Both the position numbers and the translations under genes were made by a program. From a virus: DNA of 23,162 nt. A model generated the notes under the pieces. The model was given only the letters and a program-made list of their open reading frames with translations. It was not told where the DNA came from and searched no databases. Shown here in pieces: positions 8,865 through 16,001 of the stretch (within the stretch, counting starts at the first letter, position 1; each line of letters opens with the position of its first letter). The stretch spans positions 1 to 23,162 of IMG/VR virus record IMGVR_UViG_3300018468_000002. One strand, written 5' to 3'.

Positions 8865-8869
8865 CCTCC
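8865..8869 (-). promoter_or_regulatory. Ribosome binding site deciding the 8858 start
   Basis: GGAGG on the minus strand lies 6 nt before the ATG at 8858. It supports the internal start over the upstream ATG at 8897. Confidence 0.75.
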
Positions 8870-8874
8870 GCGTT

Positions 8875-9414
8875 TTATCTGTTTGTTGACTCGCCATAAT
8901 TGGCGACCACTTTCAAGCCTTTGACTGCGCGACCGAACATCTTGTTCTCTTTGAACCAGACATAACGTCCCTGCCGCAGTTGCACGAAAGCCAGCGAGCG
9001 GTTCGTTATGTCTTTGAAAAGATCATCCCTCGCGGCAGACCAGAGGACATTCAGAACTGCGCGCTTGTAGCGAATGACATCAAGAGTTATCTTCGCCAAA
9101 TCCTCGTTGGGCGGCGTGCAGATCGTAATGTCGAGCCGATTTTCTTCGTTAAGCGTTGATCTGTCCTTTGTCTCGACCGAGTCGTCCTGGTCCGGCTGCA
9201 CGATTATTAAAGGGAACGCCGGGTCAGGTTTTTCTGCCTGTAGATACTCCTCAAAATCCGGCAGAAGATAAGCCGATGGATTGCCGCCGTAGTAGGTCGC
9301 AAGATCCACGGATTGAAGAGCCAACTCCTGTGGAATGTCGCGCTTTAAGATTCTGAGCACGTTGTTCCAGAAAGGCTCAATTCCCTGATATTTGAGTCGC
9401 CTTTGGTAGCTCAT
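8875..9414 (-). CDS. Probable tail terminator / tail completion protein
   Basis: The 179-residue protein starts with an ATGA overlap on the stop of the gpG-like gene. An N-terminal helix (WNNVLRILKRDIPQEL) is followed by FPLIIVQPDQDDSVET, then ENRLDITICT and a helix with DVIRYKRAVLNVL. This order of strand, long loop, strand, helix is seen in tail terminator proteins that cap the tail tube before it joins the head. It lies two genes before the tail tube, a common location. No exact family is recognised; a neck or head-closure role is the main alternative. Confidence 0.6.
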   Translation of the reverse strand: MSYQRRLKYQGIEPFWNNVLRILKRDIPQELALQSVDLATYYGGNPSAYLLPDFEEYLQAEKPDPAFPLIIVQPDQDDSVETKDRSTLNEENRLDITICTPPNEDLAKITLDVIRYKRAVLNVLWSAARDDLFKDITNRSLAFVQLRQGRYVWFKENKMFGRAVKGLKVVANYGESTNR

Positions 9415-9941
9415 TCGAGTTCAAAGATCGATGTTTGAATAAAGCCTCCGAGAAAGCCTAGCTCTGTGACATACTCTCGCGCGTAAGTGACGATTTTGTC
9501 CGCCATGCGATTGATCACTTCTGGATTAGGCTGCTTCGGTATGGGCGCTCGCTCCGGCCTCTTCCCCGAAGGTTCCATATGAAAACCTCCATATGGTACG
9601 CTTGAGCCGAAGATTAACTCGTCGGGCGAAATCTCCGAGATCGAATCGGGCGCACCTTCCTGACCCAGACTGAGATAAAGTCTGTCAGTGAAGCGAAGTG
9701 TCAAAAGATATGCGACGCTTCCAAGAGCTTTCAGCTTTCTTTCAAGTGTGCTCTCAGCGTCTTCGGGCCAAGAGCCTTCTCCGCGAGAACCGAACCAGTC
9801 GCGCTCCATGTAGAGGAACTCTTTATGGAGGGCTTCACCGAGACCTGCACCGAAGTCTGAGAAGGGGTTCTTCGAAGCGCGCATCACCTGCTGAAGCGCC
9901 GCCCCTAGCCTTTCATCTTCGACCGTTACTCTAAAGAGCAT
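9411..9941 (-). CDS. Virion morphogenesis / tail completion protein (Mu gpG-like, HK97 gp10-like)
   Basis: The 176-residue product matches the pattern of phage virion morphogenesis proteins: an N-terminal helix, then residues 42-75 with DWFGSRGEGSWPEDAEST followed by a lysine-rich helix. Next come a 'tG-x-L'-like region (TLRFTDRLYLSLG) and IFGSSVPYGGFHMEPSG (110-126), ending in the basic PERAPIPKQP where relatives have an 'iPaRPF' motif. These proteins act in the neck or tail completion step. The ATG directly follows the TAA of the preceding gene, and GAGAGAG upstream is a plausible ribosome binding site. Confidence 0.8.
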   Translation of the reverse strand: MLFRVTVEDERLGAALQQVMRASKNPFSDFGAGLGEALHKEFLYMERDWFGSRGEGSWPEDAESTLERKLKALGSVAYLLTLRFTDRLYLSLGQEGAPDSISEISPDELIFGSSVPYGGFHMEPSGKRPERAPIPKQPNPEVINRMADKIVTYAREYVTELGFLGGFIQTSIFELE

Positions 9942-10298
9942 TTAAGTTCTCTCTCTCAACACATCGTCGAGCATTCTCGTTGAACCTTTAATCACCCACT
10001 GTCGAGGTTCAATTAGTGGCGGCTGCACCCCATCATCCGGTATGTGCAGAAGTAAACCGCCGAAAGACATCCTTCTAGCCTTATTAAGAAGATCGGCTGT
10101 AACAATCGATTGCTCAGCGATGAAGACTGTATAATCAACAGCATTGCCTTGTGATACATACCAGCCCGATTGCACTTCAAGGATCGGCTGTTGATTCTCG
10201 CCCTTATTGTATTCAAAGAACTGGAGCGTGCCTGCCGGTCCAAGTAGGGCACGCTGCGCGTCGAACTTTATCGCCAATACGTCTGATTGTTTGATCAC
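9942..10298 (-). CDS. Probable head closure / neck protein
   Basis: The 118-residue protein lies between the head-tail connector and the gpG-like protein, the standard slot for the head closure (stopper) protein. The start is GTG, overlapping the TGA stop of the connector gene in a GTGA arrangement, so translation is coupled. The sequence has beta-strand segments (GTLQFFEYN, DYTVFIAEQS, PRQWVIKGST) consistent with a small beta-barrel stopper, but no diagnostic motif is visible. Confidence 0.55.
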   Translation of the reverse strand: MIKQSDVLAIKFDAQRALLGPAGTLQFFEYNKGENQQPILEVQSGWYVSQGNAVDYTVFIAEQSIVTADLLNKARRMSFGGLLLHIPDDGVQPPLIEPRQWVIKGSTRMLDDVLRERT

Positions 10299-10963
10299 GC
10301 TAGGACAATCGCCCTCTTTTGAGCGTATCTGTTGGCAACCTCTTTCACCCTGTCGGGCACGCCAGCTTTTAGCTGTGGGCTTTTATCCAAGTCGAGGATG
10401 CGCTGAGCCAGCGCATCCTTTGATCTATAGAGTATGGTGGTAAGTTCGAGCACCACTTCCTTCACGTCTTCGGGCGTGGCAGCAAACCCCCACTTGGCCG
10501 TGATTGTTATGGGCAGCCCTTGTGGAAACCCCTTGCCCAAACCGAGCGGCGCGCTCACCGGCCCCTCGTAATAATCATAAGGGTAGTAGGGGGCGCGAAG
10601 GCCGGAGGCATCGCTTCGGATCAACCACTGCTGGCCCAGTTCGTCCGTGACCTCAGAATAGTTCGGTACCTGGTAGCCCGAGGGCACAGTCACTTGAGTG
10701 AGCGACCCTGCCACGTAAACCGGCAGTCGCAGGTAGTTCGTGCCGTCACCGGCAACTACTGCCTGCGTTGAGCTGCCGTCCGTCGCCTTGAAGTACCCGG
10801 GCGCGCGCTGCGCGACCATGTCAAAGATCCTTGATGACCTCAGAAGCATGTTCGTTAAGACTGGATCGTCCTTAGGGTCATATGGCATCACGTAGGACCA
10901 CTCAGGCGGCGTGTGGTTCTTATCGCGCAGGTCATCAAGTGAGGCATACGCCGGTATAGACAT
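10295..10963 (-). CDS. Head-tail connector protein (gp6-like adaptor)
   Basis: The 222-residue protein shows the HK97 gp6-type layout. A helix with MLLRSSRIFDMVAQRAPGYF corresponds to the usual 'A-s-x-x-i-D' helix. It is followed by a strand region GTNYLRLPVYVAGSLTQVTV, then PITITAKWGFAATPEDVKEV, where relatives have 'v-t-y-x-a-G-y-g...P-x-d-i', and a C-terminal helix. This family forms the ring attached under the portal after DNA packaging. The stop of the preceding gene overlaps its ribosome binding site (TAAGGCGGACCG before ATG). It begins the connector block after the capsid genes. Confidence 0.8.
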   Translation of the reverse strand: MSIPAYASLDDLRDKNHTPPEWSYVMPYDPKDDPVLTNMLLRSSRIFDMVAQRAPGYFKATDGSSTQAVVAGDGTNYLRLPVYVAGSLTQVTVPSGYQVPNYSEVTDELGQQWLIRSDASGLRAPYYPYDYYEGPVSAPLGLGKGFPQGLPITITAKWGFAATPEDVKEVVLELTTILYRSKDALAQRILDLDKSPQLKAGVPDRVKEVANRYAQKRAIVLA

Positions 10964-10972
10964 CGGTCCGCC

Positions 10973-11659
10973 TTACTCGATCTTATCAACAGGCTGATCC
11001 GTCTGGTCAGTTGGCTTACCGGTCCCCTGGTCCACCGGCGGCGGATGCACAAGCGCGTCCGTCACAGGATCGGCTTCGCCTCCTGCGTTGTCCTTCTCGA
11101 CTTCGCCAGAACTAGCTCTTTCCTTTTCGCTTTCTGACGGGCTGGACGAAGATGTCTCACCCTTGTCAACCAGACTAAAATTCTTCTCGTGCGCGTCCAC
11201 GTGTCCGCCGAAGGGACCGACGCCTGCCTCAAGCGCGTTCTGCGGAGACGGAGACTGCTCCTCGCCAAGCGCATCAACCTCAACCTCCCTGGCAGCCTTT
11301 TGTGCTGCCGGGTTCGGGCGCGAATAGATGTCAGATTGCCTTGACATCGCTTCAGCCGTCGCTTGGTTCGCCTCCGGCGCGACGCCGTGAGAGATGCCGC
11401 CGCGCCGCGTGCCCGGCGGCAAGATTCCGTCGCGCTCCATCGCCTCATAATCGGCTTCGGTCTGACGACGAATCTTTGCCGAGAGCGTGTGCTCCTGCGC
11501 CTCTTCGTCAGGAATGAGACCCGTCAGGCCGTGGCGATCCGCAACCTTCTGGTCAATGCGCCCGCCTTTGGCTACGAGAAGTTTATGAGCATTCACATTG
11601 CCCTCTTCGACAATGTTGTTGTTTACGTCAACGTAGTAGTTCTTATCGGCTATCGGCAT
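10973..11659 (-). CDS. Acidic, probably disordered capsid-region protein
   Basis: The 228-residue protein is not recognised. The N-terminal 60 residues look folded (KNYYVDVNNNIVEEG, then KLLVAKGGRIDQKVADRHGL), while residues about 75-228 are rich in E, D, S, P, Q, G and K with no hydrophobic core, implying intrinsic disorder. The ATG has an excellent ribosome binding site (AGAGGAG, 8 nt upstream), which suggests high expression. It lies between the probable decoration protein and the head-tail connector, so a virion-surface or assembly role is plausible. The beginning also resembles small phage proteins that sit next to capsid genes, but no function can be assigned. Confidence 0.7.
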   Translation of the reverse strand: MPIADKNYYVDVNNNIVEEGNVNAHKLLVAKGGRIDQKVADRHGLTGLIPDEEAQEHTLSAKIRRQTEADYEAMERDGILPPGTRRGGISHGVAPEANQATAEAMSRQSDIYSRPNPAAQKAAREVEVDALGEEQSPSPQNALEAGVGPFGGHVDAHEKNFSLVDKGETSSSSPSESEKERASSGEVEKDNAGGEADPVTDALVHPPPVDQGTGKPTDQTDQPVDKIE

Positions 11660-11699
11660 TTTGCTTTCTCCTCTTCCGGCTTGAATTCCAAGCGCCTTT

Positions 11700-11723
11700 G
11701 TCTCTTAAAATGTTTTAAGAGAC
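11700..11723. repeat. AT-rich palindrome, copy 2
   Basis: Two perfect 11-bp arms, GTCTCTTAAAA and TTTTAAGAGAC, flank a two-base centre (TG on the plus strand). It lies 10 nt after the stop of the probable decoration gene and 40 nt before the next start. The 20-bp core CTCTTAAAATGTTTTAAGAG is identical, in inverted orientation, to copy 3. Confidence 0.85.
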
Positions 11724-11735
11724 GCGACTCGCGTC
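11721..11735. repeat. GC-rich palindrome abutting copy 2
   Basis: GACGCGA and TCGCGTC form perfect 7-bp arms around one central base. It overlaps both the end of the AT-rich palindrome and the first bases of the TGA stop of the 11734 gene. On the minus-strand RNA it could form a 5-bp stem just before the AT-rich hairpin. Confidence 0.6.
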
Positions 11736-12309
11736 AGGTCGCAAAATAGTCAACAACTACGGGGCTTCCATTGAGCGCAGAATTAAGCTGCACGGTATTG
11801 CCTGAAAGATTCACGGCGTCAACCGCCACAGTCGGACGCGTAGCCTCTCTCACGCCGTTCAAGTAAGCCTGGTTGATAGTGTCGCGCTTTAAGCGCGTGC
11901 CGAGGCCAAGCTTCGAGCCGGTTCCGATTGCTGTCGAAACGCCTGTGCCGTTTGCCGGAATGACGATGCTCGTGATGGTGGCAAACGCTTTAGAGCCAAC
12001 AACGGTGCCGTTCGCTCCTGCTGTGAAGGCTGGCAGGGTCTCGCTGATCGCTTTGCCCTCAGCGTCCGTTCCATTAACGACCACCTGAACGGCAGTGACA
12101 TTTGCGCCCGTGCCTGTGGTCGTGGCCGTCACATTGCGCGGTACATCCGGGTTGGTGATGCCCGTCGAGATAGTCTGCTGCGCGCCGTTGTCGGCGACTG
12201 CCGCGTGAATCGCAGTGGCCGACGAAGCGGCGGGGCTTCCCAAGGAGATGCCACCCGTATTCATGCGGAATGCGTTCTCAATCGTGTTACCGAGTTGCGG
12301 CTTACCCAT
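11734..12309 (-). CDS. Probable capsid decoration / head structural protein
   Basis: The 191-residue protein directly follows the major capsid gene. It is rich in T, A, G, V and N with alternating beta-strand patterns (VPRNVTATTTGTGANVTAVQ, then VNGTDAEGKAISETLPAF, SKAFATITSIVIP), as in beta-sandwich or Ig-like virion proteins. Similar sequences occur next to capsid genes in tailed phages, so decoration is the best guess. I choose the ATG at 12309, not the GTG one codon upstream, because AAAGGAG (12317-12323) is 7 nt before it. An alternative is a structural protein attached elsewhere on the head. Confidence 0.65.
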   Translation of the reverse strand: MGKPQLGNTIENAFRMNTGGISLGSPAASSATAIHAAVADNGAQQTISTGITNPDVPRNVTATTTGTGANVTAVQVVVNGTDAEGKAISETLPAFTAGANGTVVGSKAFATITSIVIPANGTGVSTAIGTGSKLGLGTRLKRDTINQAYLNGVREATRPTVAVDAVNLSGNTVQLNSALNGSPVVVDYFAT

Positions 12310-12316
12310 CACTGCT

Positions 12317-12323
12317 CTCCTTT
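12317..12323 (-). promoter_or_regulatory. Ribosome binding site of the probable decoration gene
   Basis: AAAGGAG on the minus strand ends 7 nt before the ATG at 12309, favouring that ATG over the adjacent GTG at 12312. Confidence 0.7.
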
Positions 12324-12333
12324 AACTTTCAAA

Positions 12334-12364
12334 CATGAGAGGTCTAAAACTTTGACCCCTCATG
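12334..12364. repeat. Inverted repeat between capsid and decoration genes
   Basis: CATGAGAGGTC (12334-12344) and GACCCCTCATG (12354-12364) are complementary except for one position, with a 9-base AT-rich loop. It begins about 26 nt after the stop of the capsid gene. No strong T-run follows on the minus strand, so it looks more like an mRNA-stabilising or processing hairpin, or a weak terminator, than a strong terminator. Confidence 0.55.
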
Positions 12365-12390
12365 ATCTGAGCAACAATCAACCTCTGGCG

Positions 12391-13725
12391 TTAGAACGTG
12401 ACTGTGCAGAAGGCTGAAGCGCGGTAGATCAAAAGCGCCTCGCGCGTCTCGCACCTGAGCGTCTGCTGGTTGCGGATAAAATCATCGTTGACCCAGCCGA
12501 TCTGCACTCTCGCCATCATGCGCCGCGCAATCTGGCTGTATAGGCGAAAATCGCCCGTCAAGGCCGTGCCCTGCGGCATCGCAACCGTCTGTACAATCGG
12601 CAAGCCCCAGAGTCTCTCTGGCCCGGCGGTCGAAGGATCGCCAAAGATGTAGCTTCCGATGGTCGTCTGCACGAGCCGGATCGTGGTCCAGTCATTCGGG
12701 TTCATCACGACACCCGACGGATTGGCGAACCCAACTGTTCTAACCTTCGTCATCGCCTTGAAGACCGCATCCACGTAGGGATCGCTTCCGCGCACCTGCG
12801 CGAGAACGCCTGTCTTCGTCAGGAAGCCTTGCATGTCAGGGGATGTGCCCGTGCCGGCCAGATACTGATTCTCTTCTGCAAGGTCAAGCATGAAGAGCAG
12901 ACGCTGGTCAACGAGCGCGCGAAGCTGCGGCACGTCGTCGAGTTGCTGCTCTGTGACGGTGATGTAGTGCGCCACTACTTCCACGCTCTGCGAGCGACGG
13001 GTAAAGCCCAGACTTGAATTCGGCTTGACCGCGCCTTCGGCAACACTTGTTGCGGCGTTCGTAAACGTCGTCTCCTCGACGTAATAAATCGTATGCGACT
13101 GCGTGTCGAAACTCGGGATGAGATCGGCAATCACAGTCTGGCGCACTGGGTACGCGACCAGTCGCACATCAGGGCTGATCGGCGGCGGATAGCCTGCCGC
13201 CGTCGTGATCGGCGCTTTGATCGCATAGTCCGGGTTGATGTGTACGGCTGATTTCAGGGAATTAACCGAGACGTTCTCGAACTCCTCCTGAAACTTCGTA
13301 CTGATTGAGAAGCCTTCCTGCTTCGCAGCCTTATAGCCGTCGCTCTCCGTAAAGAGCGTGCCGAGGCTTTTCCCGCGGGCTGCGCCGCCCAACTGATCAA
13401 CCTCCTGCGGCTGCGGAAAGAGCGTCACAGGATCGTTCAGCTTCTTTAAGGTCTCCTCGCGCGTACTGCGTAGAGACTTCACAGCCGAGTCATCTTCGAT
13501 CATGCGCTCAAGCGATTTCTGAGCTTCGCCCAGGATTTCATTCGCCTTATAAACCCGCTTGCGCTCGTCTTCCTCAAAGTCGTATCGGTCGCCGACCTTG
13601 CGCTCAGTCCACACCTTTTCCATCTCAGTGGTCTTCGTGGCGATGAAGGTTGCGAGGTCTTTAGCGGATTTGGCCTGACTCTCCCAGCCTGTGACATCCG
13701 GGATCGGATTCTGATACTTAGGCAT
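12391..13725 (-). CDS. Major capsid protein (HK97 fold)
   Basis: The 444-residue protein has the HK97 capsid layout. An N-terminal helical, charged delta/scaffold-like domain (residues about 14-98) is followed by a flexible linker (100-150) where the protease would cut. The capsid body has VVAHYITVTEQQLDDVPQLR (250-269), NQYLAGTGTSPDMQGFL (286-302), NPNDWTTIRL (342-351), GLPIVQTVAMPQGTALTGDF (374-393) and RCETREALLIYRASAF (424-439), all family-typical. The N-terminal domain serves as scaffold in this family, so no separate scaffold gene is required. A strong site (AGGAG) precedes the ATG. It lies 10 nt after the protease gene. No obvious defect is seen. Confidence 0.95.
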   Translation of the reverse strand: MPKYQNPIPDVTGWESQAKSAKDLATFIATKTTEMEKVWTERKVGDRYDFEEDERKRVYKANEILGEAQKSLERMIEDDSAVKSLRSTREETLKKLNDPVTLFPQPQEVDQLGGAARGKSLGTLFTESDGYKAAKQEGFSISTKFQEEFENVSVNSLKSAVHINPDYAIKAPITTAAGYPPPISPDVRLVAYPVRQTVIADLIPSFDTQSHTIYYVEETTFTNAATSVAEGAVKPNSSLGFTRRSQSVEVVAHYITVTEQQLDDVPQLRALVDQRLLFMLDLAEENQYLAGTGTSPDMQGFLTKTGVLAQVRGSDPYVDAVFKAMTKVRTVGFANPSGVVMNPNDWTTIRLVQTTIGSYIFGDPSTAGPERLWGLPIVQTVAMPQGTALTGDFRLYSQIARRMMARVQIGWVNDDFIRNQQTLRCETREALLIYRASAFCTVTF

Positions 13726-13735
13726 AAATTTTCTC

Positions 13736-14902
13736 CTATTGAACCTGCGAGCTAATGGTTCGGGTTCTCAGTCGCTGGAAATCTGCACGCAAAGACTCGT
13801 CATCCACGCTCTTCATATGCGCATCGGAAGTTCCGACCGTCACCTCTTTGTTATCCGTTCCCGCGGGGATCAGATTGAGCAGGCCCTTGCGGACATCTCT
13901 CAAAGAGGATTCGACCGTTTTGATCTTGTCGTGCGCACGTCGGAGCTTTTCCTGATTGGCCGTGCTGATCGCGCGGCCTGCTTTGACGCGGATTTCTTGA
14001 ATTGATTGGGCACGCTCTGACCAGTCTGAAACCAGGCTGGCGAGCGCGGTAACTTTCAAAGCGTACCCTTCAACAGCGGCAAGCACCGTTTCGGAGTGGT
14101 CGGCGAATTTTAGCCCGTCAGGCAGGCTCGTGAACTTCCTGAGAGACTTCGCCGCGTCTCCCTCGACCCCCTCGTCATCATCTGCGAAGACGGAGGCCCA
14201 GATTCTTTTCTTAAACTCATCAAATAAGAGATTGAACTGTTTCTCTAAATCGTAACCATCGGGCAGGCGGCTCTCTTCCCAGTATTCTTCCATGCACTGG
14301 AGCCGCCAGACGGCAGATGTGAAAATGTCAGTTAAAAAATAGAGTCCTTCAGTGCGCTCTTCGAATATATCTTCAAAGAGCGCCTTGATGGTTTTCCGCC
14401 CTTCAGCCTTTTGTGTAGTCAATTCGCTGAAGGCTTTGAGCGAGACGACGCGATTCTGATATTCAGCCGGGCAGGGCGTGAGGCTTCCTTCAGCGATGAT
14501 CCAACGCTTGATCTCGCCATCTTTAGTTTTGCGCACTGTATGAGCAGGCGCGCCAGAGGAGAAGCCGAGCTTGCCCGCCACAACCAACTCATGCACTTTG
14601 GCCTCGTACTTATCCGCGAGGTCGAGTACCACTTCGGCGAAGATGCCGATATCATCCTTCGTCGTCTTCAAAGACTTGAAGATGTGATCGGTCAACTCCT
14701 GCGGCACATCGGGAAGCGGCAGCATGTGATGAAACAGGCAATCAACGCCGTTTCCATCGTGCGCGCCGAAGTAGGTGTTCTTGGTAAAATGTTCGCCGTC
14801 GAGGTCCTTTGAGTCGAAGCGCACGAGATAGCTACCGACGCGGCCACTATCGTCCAGCGCCTTGACTGCTTCTCCGATGTAGATCAACTCGTCGCGTTCC
14901 AT
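13736..14902 (-). CDS. Prohead protease (HK97/S78-like) with long C-terminal extension
   Basis: I choose the ATG at 14902 (388 aa); a TTG at 14917 would fall inside the terminator T-run. The protease domain covers residues about 1-165. It contains LFHHMLPLPD (H58/H59), KLGFSSGAPAHTV (S115/S116) and IIAEGSLTPCPAE (E138), corresponding to the His, Ser and Glu catalytic positions of the HK97 prohead protease family. It should cut the capsid protein delta domain during maturation. Residues about 165-388 form an unusual helical, charged extension, including a likely coiled coil (AHDKIKTVESSLRDVRKGLL); it may act as a scaffold or capsid-binding part. The upstream hairpin suggests that its expression is separated from the small-gene block. 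Confidence 0.9.
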   Translation of the reverse strand: MERDELIYIGEAVKALDDSGRVGSYLVRFDSKDLDGEHFTKNTYFGAHDGNGVDCLFHHMLPLPDVPQELTDHIFKSLKTTKDDIGIFAEVVLDLADKYEAKVHELVVAGKLGFSSGAPAHTVRKTKDGEIKRWIIAEGSLTPCPAEYQNRVVSLKAFSELTTQKAEGRKTIKALFEDIFEERTEGLYFLTDIFTSAVWRLQCMEEYWEESRLPDGYDLEKQFNLLFDEFKKRIWASVFADDDEGVEGDAAKSLRKFTSLPDGLKFADHSETVLAAVEGYALKVTALASLVSDWSERAQSIQEIRVKAGRAISTANQEKLRRAHDKIKTVESSLRDVRKGLLNLIPAGTDNKEVTVGTSDAHMKSVDDESLRADFQRLRTRTISSQVQ

Positions 14903-14915
14903 GTCCACGCCAGGC

Positions 14916-14973
14916 AAAAGAAAAAAGCCGCCAATCTCAGCGACCCAGAAGGGCTGCTCTAAATTGGCGGCTT
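14916..14973 (-). terminator. Rho-independent terminator before the protease gene
   Basis: On the minus strand AAGCCGCCAAT (14973-14963) pairs perfectly with ATTGGCGGCTT (14935-14925) and runs straight into a T-tract (14926-14921, then C and four more T). An inner stem AGC/GCT plus CCC/GGG around TTCT extends the hairpin. The arrangement is a textbook intrinsic terminator for minus-strand transcription. It ends only about 14 nt before the protease ATG, so some transcription must read through, or initiate within, this short stretch. Confidence 0.8.
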
Positions 14974-15020
14974 CAGAAGAAACCTTGATGCGCGAGCATC
15001 AATGATCGCGCTTTGTCGGA
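14974..15020. other. Gap before terminator, no feature seen
   Basis: Between the stop of the small zinc-binding gene and the terminator stem I see no ORF or repeat. It contains no convincing promoter for the protease gene. Confidence 0.4.
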
Positions 15021-15203
15021 CTATCCTATATCAGAATTATTTTCAGATTGCAACAACTTTTTATTCGGACGATGTTCTTCCGGGTTCAAACAGATGTAGT
15101 AATCGCACTTGCGACACAAGCCATAGAGGCCGTCGTGAGGACAAACGGTAGATACATATTCATCGTCGAAAGCATCGCCACATTTTTCGCAAGTAACAAT
15201 CAT
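15021..15203 (-). CDS. Small cysteine-rich, probable zinc-binding protein
   Basis: The 60-residue product has C5-x2-C8, C21 with H23, C30-x2-C33 and C38, with H44 further on. This is enough to form one or two zinc sites (zinc ribbon or zinc finger type). The rest is acidic and unstructured. The start has no clear ribosome binding site, but the gene lies 10 nt after the preceding stop, so coupling is likely. Function is unknown; DNA, RNA or protein binding are all possible. It is the last gene of the six-gene block before the terminator. Confidence 0.65.
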   Translation of the reverse strand: MIVTCEKCGDAFDDEYVSTVCPHDGLYGLCRKCDYYICLNPEEHRPNKKLLQSENNSDIG

Positions 15204-15213
15204 ATAGATTTAA

Positions 15214-15402
15214 CTATTCTTCTAAGCATTTAATCTTACCTAGAATCTTCGCAGGTTGAATCGGGATTACCATTTTACCATTCACAATTCGCGCGGCCTC
15301 TAAGTCTAACTGCGGCTCTTCAACAAGCAGAATCTGACCGGAACGAATATCGTCTCTAACGATGACGGGGAAACCGAAAATCTTTTCTCTTATTTCAGCC
15401 AT
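15214..15402 (-). CDS. Small unknown phage protein
   Basis: The 62-residue protein starts with an 8-nt overlap with the end of the upstream gene (its ATG lies in the last codons of that gene). The sequence KIFGFPVIVRDDIRSGQILLVEEP resembles the 'F-G-x-P-V-x-v-x-d-d' beginning of small proteins often found next to phage head genes. No function is known to me. It looks like a compact beta-rich domain with no membrane segment. Confidence 0.6.
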   Translation of the reverse strand: MAEIREKIFGFPVIVRDDIRSGQILLVEEPQLDLEAARIVNGKMVIPIQPAKILGKIKCLEE

Positions 15403-15739
15403 TGCTAATCATCCCATTCCATCCAGTGTCATCAAGAAATTCCGGCCAATCAATCTCGTCGCTTTCAGCTTGAGTGGGTTGCGCTGGCAATAACTCCAGG
15501 AAGAAGAACCGATCCGCGACGGCGCGAATGCGCGTGAGCCTGAATTGTCCGAGCAGAGTGGTGCGCCCCTCATCATCAGTGTCAGTTAAGAAGAACCTGT
15601 CACCATCCTGATCGTATCCGAGCACGCCTTCGAAGTAAGACATCTCATCGCCGCTCGGAATCGCAATGAGCACGCGCGTGCCCACAAGCTGCATGACGCG
15701 CGCCTTAAATTGGTTGATCTGCTCGCCTGCGGTTTTCAT
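15395..15739 (-). CDS. Unknown small protein of the portal-protease gene block
   Basis: The 114-residue product is not recognised. Residues 20-85 look like a small beta barrel (RVLIAIPSG, YFEGVLGYDQDGDRFFL, LGQFRLTRIRAV), perhaps SH3- or Sm-like; the C-terminal 25 residues are acidic and probably flexible (QPTQAESDEIDWPEF). The ATG lies 35 nt inside the upstream gene, with GCAGG 5 nt before it, so the overlap appears real. The beta-barrel idea is inference from alternating hydrophobic residues. Confidence 0.65.
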   Translation of the reverse strand: MKTAGEQINQFKARVMQLVGTRVLIAIPSGDEMSYFEGVLGYDQDGDRFFLTDTDDEGRTTLLGQFRLTRIRAVADRFFFLELLPAQPTQAESDEIDWPEFLDDTGWNGMISNG

Positions 15740-16001
15740 TCAACCTGCCTTCGATCTCTCGCTCGATACGCTCGACGATCTCCCTGAGCGTGGAGTTGTT
15801 CGCCTGCTTCAGATAGATGTCTATCAAAGCTTTCATGGGCCGCACATTCGCGTGCAGTTGCTTATCATGATAGCACTTCCAGACCAGAAGGCCATTGACA
15901 ATTATAGCTGCGTCGCGCGGGCATTCGGCGCAAGCGAGAGCTTTGGACGGAACGTCGCGCGTTGAAATTGAGAGTTCAAGATTTACTTCATTGGCGCTCA
16001 C
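15705..16001 (-). CDS. Unknown protein with possible zinc knuckle
   Basis: The 98-residue product starts at GTG, overlapping the TGA of the upstream gene (GTGA), so it is translationally coupled. C24-x2-C27, C43 and H45 could bind a metal ion (ACAECPRDAAIIV then LVWKCYHDKQLH). The C-terminal half is a charged helix (STLREIVERIEREIEGRLNE) that could form a coiled coil. I do not recognise the family. Of the neighbouring small genes, the 15021 product is also cysteine-rich. Confidence 0.6.
   Translation of the reverse strand: MSANEVNLELSISTRDVPSKALACAECPRDAAIIVNGLLVWKCYHDKQLHANVRPMKALIDIYLKQANNSTLREIVERIEREIEGRLNENRRRADQPI

Noticed and set aside
14903-14917. TTG start at 14917 for the prohead protease
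   Set aside because: The codon lies in the T-tract of the terminator; the ATG at 14902 keeps all family motifs.
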